DNA of 64,000 nucleotides from positions 310,001 to 374,000 of the forward strand of contig JADKDK010000008.1 in the NCBI GenBank assembly GCA_016718385.1, in the 5' to 3' direction. Below are positions 25,776-35,123 of this stretch, piece after piece. The notes under the pieces were generated by a model. That model was given only the letters and a program-made list of their open reading frames with translations. It ran no database searches and was not told the DNA's origin. Each line of letters opens with the position of its first letter. The stretch's first letter is position 1. Source of the stretch: Gammaproteobacteria bacterium. GTDB lineage: Bacteria; Pseudomonadota; Gammaproteobacteria; Pseudomonadales; UBA5518. The position numbers and the translations under genes are program-made.

Positions 25776-27912
25776 ATGAAAAGCATCCGTTACGAGAAGG
25801 ACGCCGAGAACATCGTCCACCTGGTCTTCGACAACCCGACTGAATCGGCGAACCTGATGAACGCCGATTTTCGCGAGGACTTCGGCGCCGCCGTCGCCAA
25901 ACTGAAAGCCGAAGCCGAGCTGGCCGGCGTGATCCTGCGCTCGGCGAAGTCCACCTTCTTCGCCGGCGCCGACCTGAAGGAAATGTTCGCCGCGCGCGAG
26001 CAGGGCGCCGAGGCCATGTGGGCCGTGGCACAGCCGCTGAAGGAGCAGATGCGCGCGCTGGAGACGCTGGGCAAGCCCGTGGTCGCCGCGATCGGCGGTG
26101 CGGCGCTCGGCGGTGGCTGGGAGCTGTGCCTGTGCGCGCAACACCGCATCGCGCTCGACAACCCGAAGATCACCCTCGGCCTGCCCGAGGTGACGCTGGG
26201 CCTGCTGCCGGGCGGTGGCGGCATCGTGCGCATGGTGCGCCTGCTCGGCATCGAGGCTGCGCTGCCCTTCCTGCTCGAGGGCCAGCAGTTCAACCCGGCG
26301 AAAGGCAAGGAACTCGGCCTGGTGCACGATCTCGCCGCAACGCCGGAGGAGCTGCTCGACAAGGCGCGTGCCTGGATCAGGGCGAACCCCGCGGCGCAGC
26401 AACCGTACGACCAGAAGGGCTACCGGATTCCCGGCGGCACACCGGCAACGCCCGCGCTGGGCCCCAAGCTGATGATCGCCCCGGCCATGGTGCGCGAGAA
26501 GACCCAGGGGCGTGATGCCCGCGCCCGAGGCAATCCTCGGCTGTGCGGTGGAAAGCACGCAGGTCGATATCGACAGCGCGATGCGCATCGAGACGCGCTG
26601 GTTCATCTCGCTGGTCATGGGCACCGTCGCGCGCAACATGATCAACACCTTCTGGTTCCAGCTCAACGAGATCAAGGCCGGCATCGGTCGCCCGAAGGAG
26701 GTCGCGCGCGCGAGCTTCACGAAGGTCGGCATCCTCGGCGCCGGCATGATGGGCGCGGGCATCGCGCACGCCTGCGCCACGCGCGGGCTCGCGGTGGTGC
26801 TGAAGGACGTGAGCGTGGAAGCGGCAGAGAAGGGCAAGGGCTACTCCGCGAAGATTCTCGGCAAGCAGCTCGCGAAGGGCAAGCTGACGCAGGAGAAGCA
26901 CGACGCCACGCTGGCGCTGATCCGGCCGACCGAAAGCGCCGCCGACCTCGCCGGCTGCGAGCTGGTCATCGAGGCCGTGTTCGAGGACCGCGAGCTGAAG
27001 GCGCGCGTGACGCGGGAGGCCGAAGCCGAGCTCGCGTCGACGGCGATCTTCGCCTCGAACACCTCGACGCTGCCGATCACGGGCCTCGCCGGCGCGAGTG
27101 CGCGTGCGGCGAACTTCATCGGCCTGCATTTCTTCTCGCCGGCCGACCGGATGCCGCTGGTGGAGATCATCTGCGGCAAGGACACCAGCCCCGAGACGCT
27201 GGCGCGCAGCTACGACTTCGTGCAGCAGATCGGCAAGACGCCGGTGATCGTGAACGACGCGCGCGGCTTTTTCACCTCGCGCGTCTTCGGCACCTTCTGC
27301 CACGAGGGCATCGCGATGCTGCGCGAGGGCGTGCCCGCGGCAGCGATCGAGAACGGCGCGCTGCTGGCCGGCTTCCCGGTCGGTCCGCTCGCGGTATCCG
27401 ACGAGGTCAGCCTCACGCTGATGTCCAAGATCCGCCACCAGACCATCGCGGACCTGCGCGCCGAGGGCAAGGAATACGTGCCGCACCAGGCCGAGAGCGT
27501 GATCGACTGGATGCTGGAGCAGAACCGCGCCGGCAAGGCAGCCGGCAAGGGCTTCTACGAGTACCCGGAGGGGGCCAGGAAATTCCTCTGGCCGGAGCTG
27601 GCCACGCGCTACGGCCGCGCGCAGCCCCCGGTGCCGCTGGCCGACATCAAGGAGCGACTGCTGTTCGTGCAGGCGATCGAAACGGTGCGCTGCCTCGACG
27701 AGGGCGTGCTGACCACGTCGCGCGACGCGAACATCGGCTCGATCTTCGGCATCGGCTTTCCGGCCTGGACCGGCGGCGTGCTGCAGTACATCAACGGCTA
27801 CGGCCTGCCCGCCTTCGTGGCGCGCGCGCGCGAGCTCGCGCAAGCCTACGGCGACCGCTTCCTGCCGCCGGCTTCGCTGATCGAGCGCGCCGCACGCAAC
27901 GTAGACTTCTGA
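25776..27912 (+). pseudogene. fadJ: FadJ-type multifunctional enoyl-CoA hydratase / 3-hydroxyacyl-CoA dehydrogenase, frameshifted
   Basis: Two plus frames make one protein of ~712 residues, the usual FadJ/FadB length. The first (from 25776, AAGGA upstream) is the crotonase domain: FFAGADLKEMF and ALGGGWELCLCAQHRIAL, then GLPEVTLGLLPGGGG. The second (to 27912) begins at PAPEAIL and carries the NAD-binding GILGAGMMGAGIAHACA, NTSTLPIT and GLHFFSPADRMPLVE of the dehydrogenase. Removing one G from the GGGG run at 26507-26510 joins KTQG to VMPAPEAIL. So either the gene is broken, the two halves are made separately (a GTG lies at 26512), or one base is a sequencing error. It sits between the thiolase and the acyl-CoA dehydrogenase genes. 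Confidence 0.9.
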
Positions 27913-27937
27913 ACCGCGACCCGAGGAGAAGCGCACC

Positions 27938-29080
27938 ATGATTCCACGCACGCTGTTCAGCGACGAACACGAGATCTTCCGCGCCACGGTCGGCCGCCTG
28001 CTCGACGAGGAGTGCGTCCCGCACCACGAGAGCTGGGAAGAGCAAGGTCACATCGACCGCGCCGCCTGGCTGAAGGCCGGCGAGCAGGGGCTGCTCTGCC
28101 CCACGGTGCCCGAGGAGTACGGCGGCCTCGGCACGGACTTCCTCTACAACGTGGTGGTCGACGAGGAGATCGCCCGGCGCGGGCTCTCGGGCATCGGCTG
28201 GGGCCTGCACAGCGACATCGTGGCGCCCTACATCGTCAACTACGGCAGCGCGGAGATGAAGCGCAGGTTCCTGCCGAAGATGATTTCCGGCGAGATGATC
28301 GGCGCGATCGCGATGACCGAGCCGGGCGCGGGTTCCGACCTGCAGGGCGTGAAGACCACCGCGGTGCGCGACGGCGACCACTACGTGATCAACGGCTCCA
28401 AGACCTTCATCACCAACGGCTATCTCGCGGACCTGGTGATCGTGGTCGCCAAGACCGATCCCGCTGGCGGCGCCAAGGGCACCAGCCTGATCCTGGTCGA
28501 GGCCGGCACGCCGGGCTTCAGCAAGGGCCGCAAGCTGAAGAAGGTGGGCATGAAGGCGCAGGACACCTCGGAGCTGTTCTTCGAGGACGTGCGCGTGCCC
28601 TGCGCCAACCTGATCGGCGAGGAAGGCATGGGCTTCGTCTACCTGATGCAGGAGCTGCCGCAGGAGCGCCTCACGGTGGGTATATCCGCCGTCGCCGGCG
28701 CCGAGGCGATACTGGCCCAGACCGTGGCCTACGTGAAGGAGCGCAAGGCCTTCGGCAAGCCGGTGGCCGCGTTCCAGAACTCGCAGTTCAAGCTGGCGGA
28801 GATGGATTCGGAGCTCACCGCGATGCGGGTATTCATCGACCGTTGCATCGAGCTGCACCTGCAGGGCAAGCTCGACGTGCCCACGGTCGCCAAGAGCAAG
28901 CTGCTGTCCACGGACCTGCAGTGCAAGATCATCGACGAGTGCGTGCAGCTGCACGGCGGCTACGGCTACATGTGGGAGTATCCGGTGGCGCGCGCGTGGG
29001 CCGATGCCCGCGTGCAGCGCATTTACGCCGGCACCAACGAAGTGATGAAGGTGATCATCTCGCGCGCGTTGCTGGGATGA
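27938..29080 (+). CDS. Acyl-CoA dehydrogenase
   Basis: A 380-residue FAD enzyme that starts 26 bp after the fadJ-like gene with GAGGAGAA upstream. It has family signatures in order: CPTVPEEYGGLG, AIAMTEPGAGSDLQGVKTTAV (flavin and substrate loop), FITNGYLADLVIVVAKT, the helical C-terminal domain with RKAFGKPVAAFQNSQFKLAEM, and CVQLHGGYGYMWEYPVARAWADARVQRIYAGTNEVM near the C-terminus. It oxidises acyl-CoA to trans-2-enoyl-CoA and passes electrons to ETF. With the thiolase and the multifunctional gene it completes a beta-oxidation cycle in one operon. IS copy B begins 12 bases after its stop. Confidence 0.94.
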   Translation: MIPRTLFSDEHEIFRATVGRLLDEECVPHHESWEEQGHIDRAAWLKAGEQGLLCPTVPEEYGGLGTDFLYNVVVDEEIARRGLSGIGWGLHSDIVAPYIVNYGSAEMKRRFLPKMISGEMIGAIAMTEPGAGSDLQGVKTTAVRDGDHYVINGSKTFITNGYLADLVIVVAKTDPAGGAKGTSLILVEAGTPGFSKGRKLKKVGMKAQDTSELFFEDVRVPCANLIGEEGMGFVYLMQELPQERLTVGISAVAGAEAILAQTVAYVKERKAFGKPVAAFQNSQFKLAEMDSELTAMRVFIDRCIELHLQGKLDVPTVAKSKLLSTDLQCKIIDECVQLHGGYGYMWEYPVARAWADARVQRIYAGTNEVMKVIISRALLG

Positions 29081-29179
29081 GTTCCTGCGTGGGTCCGGAT
29101 TTAACGTGAAAGAACCGGGTTTGTAGCCAACCGAACGCCTGATCACTGAAGATCATGCGGTCATGGCGCGGCGACCGCC

Positions 29180-30398
29180 TCAGGCGGCGGGGGTGATATA
29201 GCCGAAGCGAGTCAGTGCCTTGATCCAGCGGGGCGCGTTGCGTTGCACCGCGAGCGCTTCATAGTCCGTCGCCGAGTCGCGGTAAGGTTCCCCGCGTTTG
29301 AGCATGAAAAGATCGTGCGCAGCAGCTTGTGTGCCAGCGCGACGATGGCCCGCTTGTGGCCCCGGCGCACGACCAGCGTCTTGTACTTGCCCCGAAGGCC
29401 GACGGGGTCCGACTCGCGGCATGAGCAAACTCGCAGAGCAGGCGCCGGGCATACGGATTGCCTTTGCGGATCCGCCCGGATTTGCGCTTGCCTGCCGACT
29501 CGTTGTTGCCCGGACAGATGCCGACCCAGGAGGCAAGGCGATCGGCGCTGGCGAAGACGTCCATATCGGCGCCGATCTCTACCAGCAGCAACGCCGCGCC
29601 GATGAGATCGACGCCCGGCAGGGTTTGCAACAACGCCAGCACGGGCCGTTGATCTGCGAGCCCGGCGAGCAGACGGGCCTCGAAACGGGCGACGCGCGCC
29701 TCGAGATCCTCGATGTGCTGCATCAGTTCATCGAGCACGAAGCGATGGCTGTCGGTGAGTTCCCCCTGCACGGCGTCCAGAATCTCGGCGCGAGTGGCCT
29801 TGAGACGCCGACTGGCGTGGCGCAGCACCTCATGGGGCGGCTGCCCCCGGATGAGGGCCTTGACCATGGCCCGGGCCGATTGGCCGTGAAGGTCGCTCAC
29901 CACGACACCGAGGCGCACGCCCCCATCGGTCAGCACCTTGTGCAGGCGGTTCTTCTCGCTGGCCAGTTGCCCCATCAGCTTCTGTCGCTGGCGTGCGATC
30001 AGGCGCAGCTCGCGCAGCGTCGCCGGCGGCACGAACGAGCCGCGCAGCAGCCCGGCACGCGCCAGCGTGGCCAGCCATTGCGCATCACCGATATCGGTTT
30101 TGCGCCCCGGCACATTCTTGACGTGACGCGCATTGACGACCACGGCACGAATGCCCACCGCCTCCAGGGCGGCGTAGGGACTTTTCCAGTAAATGCCCGT
30201 GCTCTCCATCACCACCACGTCCGGGCGTCGTGCGCCAACCCATTCGGCCAGTGCCCGGCGATCGCGCTGGAACGCACCGAAGCGTTGCTGCTCGATGCGC
30301 ACCGAGCCGTCAGGCTCCTCGAGAATCGCGCACACCGTGACCTGCGCCTGATGAACATCACAGGCGATCACCCGCTTGTGTAGAGCTGTGAGTTCCAT
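29180..30398 (-). pseudogene. IS110 transposase, copy B (two frameshifts)
   Basis: The N-terminal ~335 codons are in one frame from the ATG at 30398, including the DEDD residues and the serine-containing GICPGNNESAGKRKSGR. After SRTPSAF the frame is lost (near 29395), because CCAGGG in the other copies reads GGGG here, one base shorter. A further T is missing from the TTTTT run near 29310. The correct C-terminal frame then ends ...WIKALTRFGYITPAA at 29180. The reading frame as given continues instead to a false end at 29259. The shifts differ from those in copies A and C, so they arose independently, or are independent sequencing errors. Confidence 0.88.
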
Positions 30399-30645
30399 AT
30401 CGGCCTCCTGTCGACGTAGACTGGGAAGCGGAAGGCGGCGGGTGCCGGAACTGAAAGTGCCTGAAGGCGAACGCTCGCCAACGGCCTGTTTAACGTGCGC
30501 TCTCTACGGGAGGCAATCTGGGGTTCGAGTCAGTCCGGCGGATCACGTTATCCACGGGGTCGAGCCGCCATAAATCTGCGCGACCTCTGCCTGCCGTCTT
30601 CCACCGCCACGTTTCTTTCATGATCGGGGGTGGCGGTCAACACCA
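30399..30645 (-). ncRNA. Candidate bridge RNA locus of IS110 copy B
   Basis: This is the same noncoding left end as in copy A, on the minus strand. CGTTATCC at 30546 and TTTAACGTG at 30489 are the minus-strand forms of the two segments that repeat the element's left and right ends. Evidence and limits are as for copy A. Confidence 0.42.
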
Positions 30646-30665
30646 TGACCGTTATCCGGACGATT

Positions 30666-30683
30666 GTCCGGCTGAAGCCGGAC
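30666..30683. repeat. REP-like palindrome, type 1 (inverted), at IS110 copy B
   Basis: GTCCGGCTGAAGCCGGAC lies four bases outside the left end of copy B and is followed by CCACGGGG, the usual outer flank. Confidence 0.75.
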
Positions 30684-30697
30684 CCACGGGGCGAATC

Positions 30698-31540
30698 ATG
30701 CGGCTGGACTACCGGATCCTGAACGTCTTCGCGCGCTCCGGCGAGCGCCTGAGCGGCAACCCGCTGTGCGTGTTCGAGGACGGCAGCGGGCTCGACGCCA
30801 CGCAGATGCAGGCGCTGGCGCTGCAGTTCAACCTCTCCGAGACCACCTTCATCCTGCCCTCGCGCACGGCCGACGCGCGCGTGCGCATCTTCACCCCGGC
30901 TTATGAAATGCCCTTCGCAGGACACCCGACACTGGGCACCGCGCACGTGGTGCGGGCACTGGGGCCGGGTTCCGACCAGGTGAGGCTCGAGCTGGCGGCA
31001 GGCGTGATACCGGTCGCAGCCGTGCGCAACTTCTGGGAGCTGCGCGCCAACAACGCCACCACGCGCGCACCGCGTGCCGCCACCGCGGAACTGGCGGTCG
31101 CGCTCGGCCTGCAGGAACAGGATCTCGCGGGTCCGGCGCTGTGGGTCGACGCAGGCAGCGAGCAGCTGATCGTGCCACTCGCGAGCGAGGACGCGGTGCG
31201 CCGCGTGCAGCTGTCCATCGATGCCCTGCGAAGCGTGACGGGCGACGGCCCGCGTGCGCAGGTCTACGTGTTCGTGCCCCGCACCGACGGCAGCCTGCTG
31301 GCGCGCTTCTTCTTCAGCAAGGGCGAATCGCTGCTCGAGGACCCGGCCACCGGCAGCGCGACCGCGAACCTCGGCGGCTGGATGCTGGCCAATGGTGTCC
31401 GGTTGCCGCTGGCGCTGACGATCGCCCAGGGCGAGATGGCGGGACGGCCCTCGGCGCTGCGTCTGCGCATCGACGCCGGGCGCCAGGTGTTCGTCGCGGG
31501 CGAAGTGATCGAACTCGGGCGCGGCGTCGTGGAGCTGTGA
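30698..31540 (+). CDS. PhzF-family isomerase-like protein
   Basis: A 280-residue protein whose ATG at 30698 follows GGGGCGAATC directly after the REP. It has PhzF-type hallmarks: LDYRILNVFARSGERLSGNPLCVFEDG at the start, the catalytic-glutamate motif NLSETTFIL (~47), EMPFAGHPTLGTAHV, and the mirror-image second half with DPATGSATANLGGWM. In phenazine producers PhzF isomerises an anthranilate-type intermediate, but most homologues have other, unknown substrates, and no phenazine genes are seen here. It is followed two bases after its stop by the DUF2905 gene. It lies between IS copies B and C, which may have separated it from its original neighbourhood. Confidence 0.88.
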   Translation: MRLDYRILNVFARSGERLSGNPLCVFEDGSGLDATQMQALALQFNLSETTFILPSRTADARVRIFTPAYEMPFAGHPTLGTAHVVRALGPGSDQVRLELAAGVIPVAAVRNFWELRANNATTRAPRAATAELAVALGLQEQDLAGPALWVDAGSEQLIVPLASEDAVRRVQLSIDALRSVTGDGPRAQVYVFVPRTDGSLLARFFFSKGESLLEDPATGSATANLGGWMLANGVRLPLALTIAQGEMAGRPSALRLRIDAGRQVFVAGEVIELGRGVVEL

Positions 31541-31542
31541 GC

Positions 31543-31749
31543 ATGGGCCGATGGCTGATCGTTGCCGGGCTGGTGCTGGTCGCTGTCGGCGCTGCGCTGC
31601 ACTATGCGCCGTGGCTGCTGAACTGGTTCGGCCGCCTGCCCGGCGACATCAATATCCAGGGTAGCCGCACGCGCGTTTTCATCCCGATCACCTCGATGAT
31701 CGTGGTAAGCATCGTGATCACTGTGCTGCTCAACCTGTTGCGGCGCTGA
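31543..31749 (+). CDS. DUF2905 small membrane protein
   Basis: A 68-residue protein that starts two bases after the phzF-like stop. It has two membrane helices (LIVAGLVLVAVGAALHYAPWLL and ITSMIVVSIVITVLLNLL) joined by WFGRLPGDINIQGSRTRVFIP. The GRLPGDI motif between the helices is the DUF2905 signature. The protein is expected in the inner membrane, and its function is unknown. The spacing means it is almost certainly co-translated with the PhzF-like protein, though the two need not be functionally linked. Confidence 0.88.
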   Translation: MGRWLIVAGLVLVAVGAALHYAPWLLNWFGRLPGDINIQGSRTRVFIPITSMIVVSIVITVLLNLLRR

Positions 31750-31789
31750 AACGCCGCTACGTGCCCCGGCGTAGACACTCTGTTGAGTG

Positions 31790-32775
31790 TCAAGGCGTTT
31801 CTATCGTCGCATAGAGTCTGGCTCCGTCGTAAGGCGTGGGGTCTCTGACTATCGCCCAGGCGGCGGTGAGCATCTTGCGCATGATCGCCGTGTTGATCTG
31901 CAAGCCCTTCTTGCCTCGCGCCTGCAGCCGCTGCTTGAACGCAGCGGCGTGCGGATCGTGGGTGCCGGCCTCGTGCCGGCATGAAGCGCGCGCCTGAGGT
32001 ACTTGTTGCCGTGCTTCGAGATGCGCCCGGGCTTGTTCACGCTCGTGCCCGACTGGTGATGGCGCACGTCGAGCCCGGCATGGCTGGTGCAGGCCCGCCC
32101 GACAGGGAGCGGGGCAGCACGCAGAGTTCGCCCAGCACGGCGACGGCCGACTTGTCGCCCATCCGACCATGCTGTTCAGGGCCTGGAAGGCCGCGTTGAG
32201 CGACTCGCTGCGCCCGATCAGTTCGATCGCCTGCGCACGAATGCGCCGAGTCGTCCCTCGAGCGAGCGGATCGAGCGACGTAAATCCTCGCGCAAGAAGC
32301 GCGGCGTCTCCTCCGTGCTCTCCGGGCATGGAGCGATTCTTGGCGGCCGTGCTCTCGTCGGTGAGCTGCCCAGATAACGCCCGATCTGGCGCAATTGCAG
32401 GCATTCCCGGGCCGGCGGCTCCCAGCGCGTGAGCGGCATGCGGCGCAGGAACTCGAGCAGCATCCGGGCATCGATCGCATCGGTCTTGCTGCGCAGCCCC
32501 AGCCTTGGCGAAGTGATGTCCCGCTTTGGGGTTGATCACCACAACCTCGGCGCCGAGTTCGTGGGCCACAAGGGCAAGGTCGAGGAAGTGATGCCCGTCG
32601 CCTCCATGATCACCCGCAGGCGGCGACCATCCTTCAGCAGACGCGCCGGGGAACGAGCGCACGGCGCTGATGTCGTTCTGCTGGCCCTGTTCCAGCTTGC
32701 CTGCGGTCTCGTGGACAAATTCATGGGTTCTGGCGCCGTCGAACGCACAGGGTCTCGGTGACTATTGCGGTCATG
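31790..32775 (-). pseudogene. Decayed IS110-family transposase of a different lineage
   Basis: Fragments of an IS110/IS902 transposase are spread over all three minus frames. In order they are: MTAIVTETLCVRRRQ (from 32775), ATGITSSTLPLW, ELGAEVVVINPKAGHHFAK, TDAIDARMLLEFLRRMPLTRWEPPARECLQLRQIG, LTDESTAAKNR, AGLDVRHHQSGTSVNKPGRISKHGNKYLRRAL, and AFKQRLQARGKKGLQINTAIMRKMLTAAWAIVRD. At least four frame changes are needed, so it is a true relic. Its sequence is unlike the three intact-length copies around it. No clear terminal repeats are seen; the 227 bases between 32775 and copy C hold no gene and may be its noncoding end. Confidence 0.75.
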
Positions 32776-33088
32776 GGATTGCCTCGCTGTGAAGCTCGTA
32801 AGATCGGCTTCCGGGTTCCCCGACCCCGCAACTATCGACGGCGCGCCCTTGTCACACGGGCTCCAGAGCTCGAGACCTCCGTGCTCGTCGAATGGGGCGG
32901 GAGCTCTCTACGCGCAGAGTCAGCACCAGGCTGCTCGAAGGTCCGGTCGGCTTCCCCGGAAACCAGGCATGAACAAAACATGCCCACAGCAAACGTACAA
33001 GGTCCGGATTTAACGTGAAAGAACCGGGTTTGTAGCCAACCGAACGCCTGATCACTGAAGATCATGCGGTCATGGCGCGGCGACCGCC

Positions 33089-34310
33089 TCAGGCGGCGGG
33101 GGTGATATAGCCGAAGCGAGTCAGTGCCTTGATCCAGCGGGGGGCGTTGCGTTGCACCGCGAGCGCTTCATAGTCCGTCGCCGAGTCGCGGTAAGGTTCC
33201 CCGCGTTTGAGCATGAAAAAGATCGTGCGCAGCAGCTTGTGTGCCAGCGCGACGATGGCCCGCTTGTGGCCCCGGCGCACGACCAGCGTCTTGTACTTGC
33301 CCTGGAAGGCCGACGGGGTCCGACTCGCGGCATGAGCAAACTCGCAGAGCAGGCGCCGGGCATACGGATTGCCTTTGCGGACCCGCCCGGATTTGCGCTT
33401 GCCTGCCGACTCGTTGTTGCCCGGACAGATGCCGACCCAGGGAGGCAAGGCGATCGGCGCTGGCGAAGACGTCCATATCGGCGCCGATCTCTACCAGCAG
33501 CAACGCCGCGCCGATGAGATCGACGCCCGGCAGGGTTTGCAACAACGCCAGCACGGGCCGTTGATCTGCGAGCCCGGCGAGCAGACGGGCCTCGAAACGG
33601 GCGACGCGCGCCTCCAGACCCTCGATGTGCTGCATCAGTTCATCGAGCACGAAGCGATGGCTGTCGGTGAGTTCCCCCTGCACGGCATCCAGAATCTCGG
33701 CGCGAGTGGCCTTGAGACGCCGACTGGCGTGGCGCAGCACCTCGTGGGGCGCCTGCCCCCGGATGAGGGCCTTGACCATGGCCCGTGCCGATTGGCCGTG
33801 AAGGTCGCTCACCACGACACCGAGGCGCACGCCCCCATCGGTCAGCACCTTGTGCAGGCGGTTCTTCTCGCTGGCCAGTTGCCCCATCAGCTTCTGTCGC
33901 TGGCGTGCGATCAGACGCAGCTCGCGCAGCGTCGCCGGCGGCACGAACGAGCCGCGCAGCAGCCCGGCACGCGCCAGCGTGGCCAGCCATTGCGCATCAC
34001 CGATATCGGTTTTGCGTCCCGGCACATTCTTGACGTGACGCGCATTGACGACCACGGCACGAATGCCCACCGCCTCCAGGGCGGCGTAGAGACTTTTCCA
34101 GTAAATGCCTGTGCTCTCCATCACCACCACGTCCGGGCGTCGTGCGCCAACCCATTCGGCCAGTGCCCGGCGATCGCGCTGGAACGCACCGAAGCGTTGC
34201 TGCTCGATGCGCACCGAGCCGTCAGGCTCCTCGAGAATCGCGCACACCGTGACCTGCGCCTGATGAACATCACAGGCGATCACCCGCTTGTGTAGAGCTG
34301 TGAGTTCCAT
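33089..34310 (-). pseudogene. IS110 transposase, copy C (one frameshift)
   Basis: This is the least damaged copy. The frame from the ATG at 34310 runs correctly through the DEDD region to ...ASADRLAS. One extra C in the CTCC run at ~33440 (CTCCC here) then shifts it, turning WVGICPGNNES into an unrelated tail that ends at 33168. The correct frame resumes as WVGICPGNNESAGKRKSGR and ends ITPAA at 33089. The break is placed just before the serine motif, so the truncated protein would lack the Tnp20 catalytic serine. Restoring a single base would give a full ~406-residue transposase, so this copy could be active if the shift is a sequencing error. Confidence 0.88.
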
Positions 34311-34557
34311 ATCGGCCTCCTGTCGACGTAGACTGGGAAGCGGAAGGCGGCGGGTGCCGGAACTGAAAGTGCCTGAAGGCGAACGCTCGCCAACGGCCTG
34401 TTTAACGTGCGCTCTCTACGGGAGGCAATCTGGGGTTCGAGTCAGTCCGGCGGATCACGTTATCCACGGGGTCGAGCCGCCATAAATCTGCGCGACCTCT
34501 GCCTGCCGTCTTCCACCGCCACGTTTCTTTCATGATCGGGGGTGGCGGTCAACACCA
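34311..34557 (-). ncRNA. Candidate bridge RNA locus of IS110 copy C
   Basis: The noncoding left end is the same as in copies A and B, on the minus strand, with the same two segments echoing the element ends. Evidence and limits are as for copy A. Confidence 0.42.
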
Positions 34558-34577
34558 TGACCGTTATCCGGACACCT

Positions 34578-34595
34578 GTCCGGCTGAAGCCGGAC
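34578..34595. repeat. REP-like palindrome, type 1 (inverted), at IS110 copy C
   Basis: GTCCGGCTGAAGCCGGAC lies next to the left end of copy C. It is followed at 34604 by TGAAGCCGGACCCACGG, the second half of another such unit, so this was a REP cluster. Confidence 0.75.
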
Positions 34596-34629
34596 CTACG
34601 GGAGTTGAAGCCGGACCCACGGGGCGGAG

Positions 34630-35118
34630 TTACGAGAGCTTGCGCTTGTTCTTCGCGTCGCCCACGTAACGCTGGTCGAGGATCTCGAGACGGTCGACGC
34701 CATGCGTGGCGAACTCGTCGCCATACACGCGGCGATAGGGTTCCTCCCTGATCTCGCGCTCCTCGGGGTCCAGACCCTCGACGGTCTTCTCGCCGAGCTG
34801 GCGCAGCAGGTCGCGCTCGACCAGGCGTTCCAGCAGTTCGTTCCAGAACGACTCGTTCTCGAACTCCTCGATGAACTCCATGGCGGGACCGGTCTCGTCG
34901 AACTCGGCGCTGGCGTAAAAACGCCCGTCTTCCTCGACGTATTCGACCAGGTGCTCGCAACCGAAGTCCCCGGCAAGGGCGAAGACCTTCTGCTCCAGTG
35001 CGCGGAAGGGCTGCGTTTCGTCGGCCTCGTCGGCCTGGTGCGCGTGCAGCACCCAGTCGGCGAGCTGCATCGCGATGAGCAGCGTCAGGTATTCGGCGCG
35101 CGTGAGATCGAGCTTCAC
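34630..35118 (-). CDS. Hypothetical acidic protein downstream of GST
   Basis: I choose the GTG at 35118 (VKLDLTRAEYLTLLIAMQLADWVLHAH), five bases after the GST stop, giving 162 residues. The frame itself is open further upstream only by reading through the GST gene. The protein is soluble and strongly acidic (FALAGDFGCEHLVEYVEEDGRFYAS, MEFIEEFENESFWNELLERLVERDLLRQLGEKTVEGLDPEERE). It ends with a basic tail (NKRKLS). I do not recognise a domain. Tight coupling to the GST gene suggests co-expression. Codon use and GC content are like its neighbours, so it is probably a native gene cut off from other neighbours by IS copy C. Confidence 0.7.
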   Translation of the reverse strand: MKLDLTRAEYLTLLIAMQLADWVLHAHQADEADETQPFRALEQKVFALAGDFGCEHLVEYVEEDGRFYASAEFDETGPAMEFIEEFENESFWNELLERLVERDLLRQLGEKTVEGLDPEEREIREEPYRRVYGDEFATHGVDRLEILDQRYVGDAKNKRKLS

Positions 35119-35123
35119 GCCGC

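Larger units (their letters stand above)
29093..30661 (-). mobile_element. IS110-family insertion sequence, copy B
   Basis: About 1,569 bp, inverted relative to copy A. Its right end (GTCCGGATTTAACGTG) lies 12 bases past the acyl-CoA dehydrogenase stop, and its left end (GTTATCCGGAC) is followed at 30666 by a type-1 REP palindrome. The outer flank GCGTGGG on the other side also matches REP flanking sequence. With copy A it brackets the whole three-gene beta-oxidation operon in inverted orientation. Confidence 0.88.
33002..34573 (-). mobile_element. IS110-family insertion sequence, copy C
   Basis: About 1,572 bp with the same orientation as copy B and the same ends. A type-1 REP palindrome (34578) lies four bases outside its left end, followed by a second partial REP. 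Copies B and C bracket the phzF-DUF2905 pair and the decayed transposase as direct repeats 2.3 kb apart, so homologous recombination between them could delete that segment. Confidence 0.88.

Noticed and set aside
30698..31540. Phenazine biosynthesis
   Set aside because: PhzF-like proteins are widespread outside phenazine pathways, and no other phz genes are present.
31774..31791. GACACTC/GAGTGTC hairpin as a terminator for DUF2905
   Set aside because: The stem is only 7 bp with no T-run on the plus strand and lies at the edge of the decayed IS; too weak to annotate.
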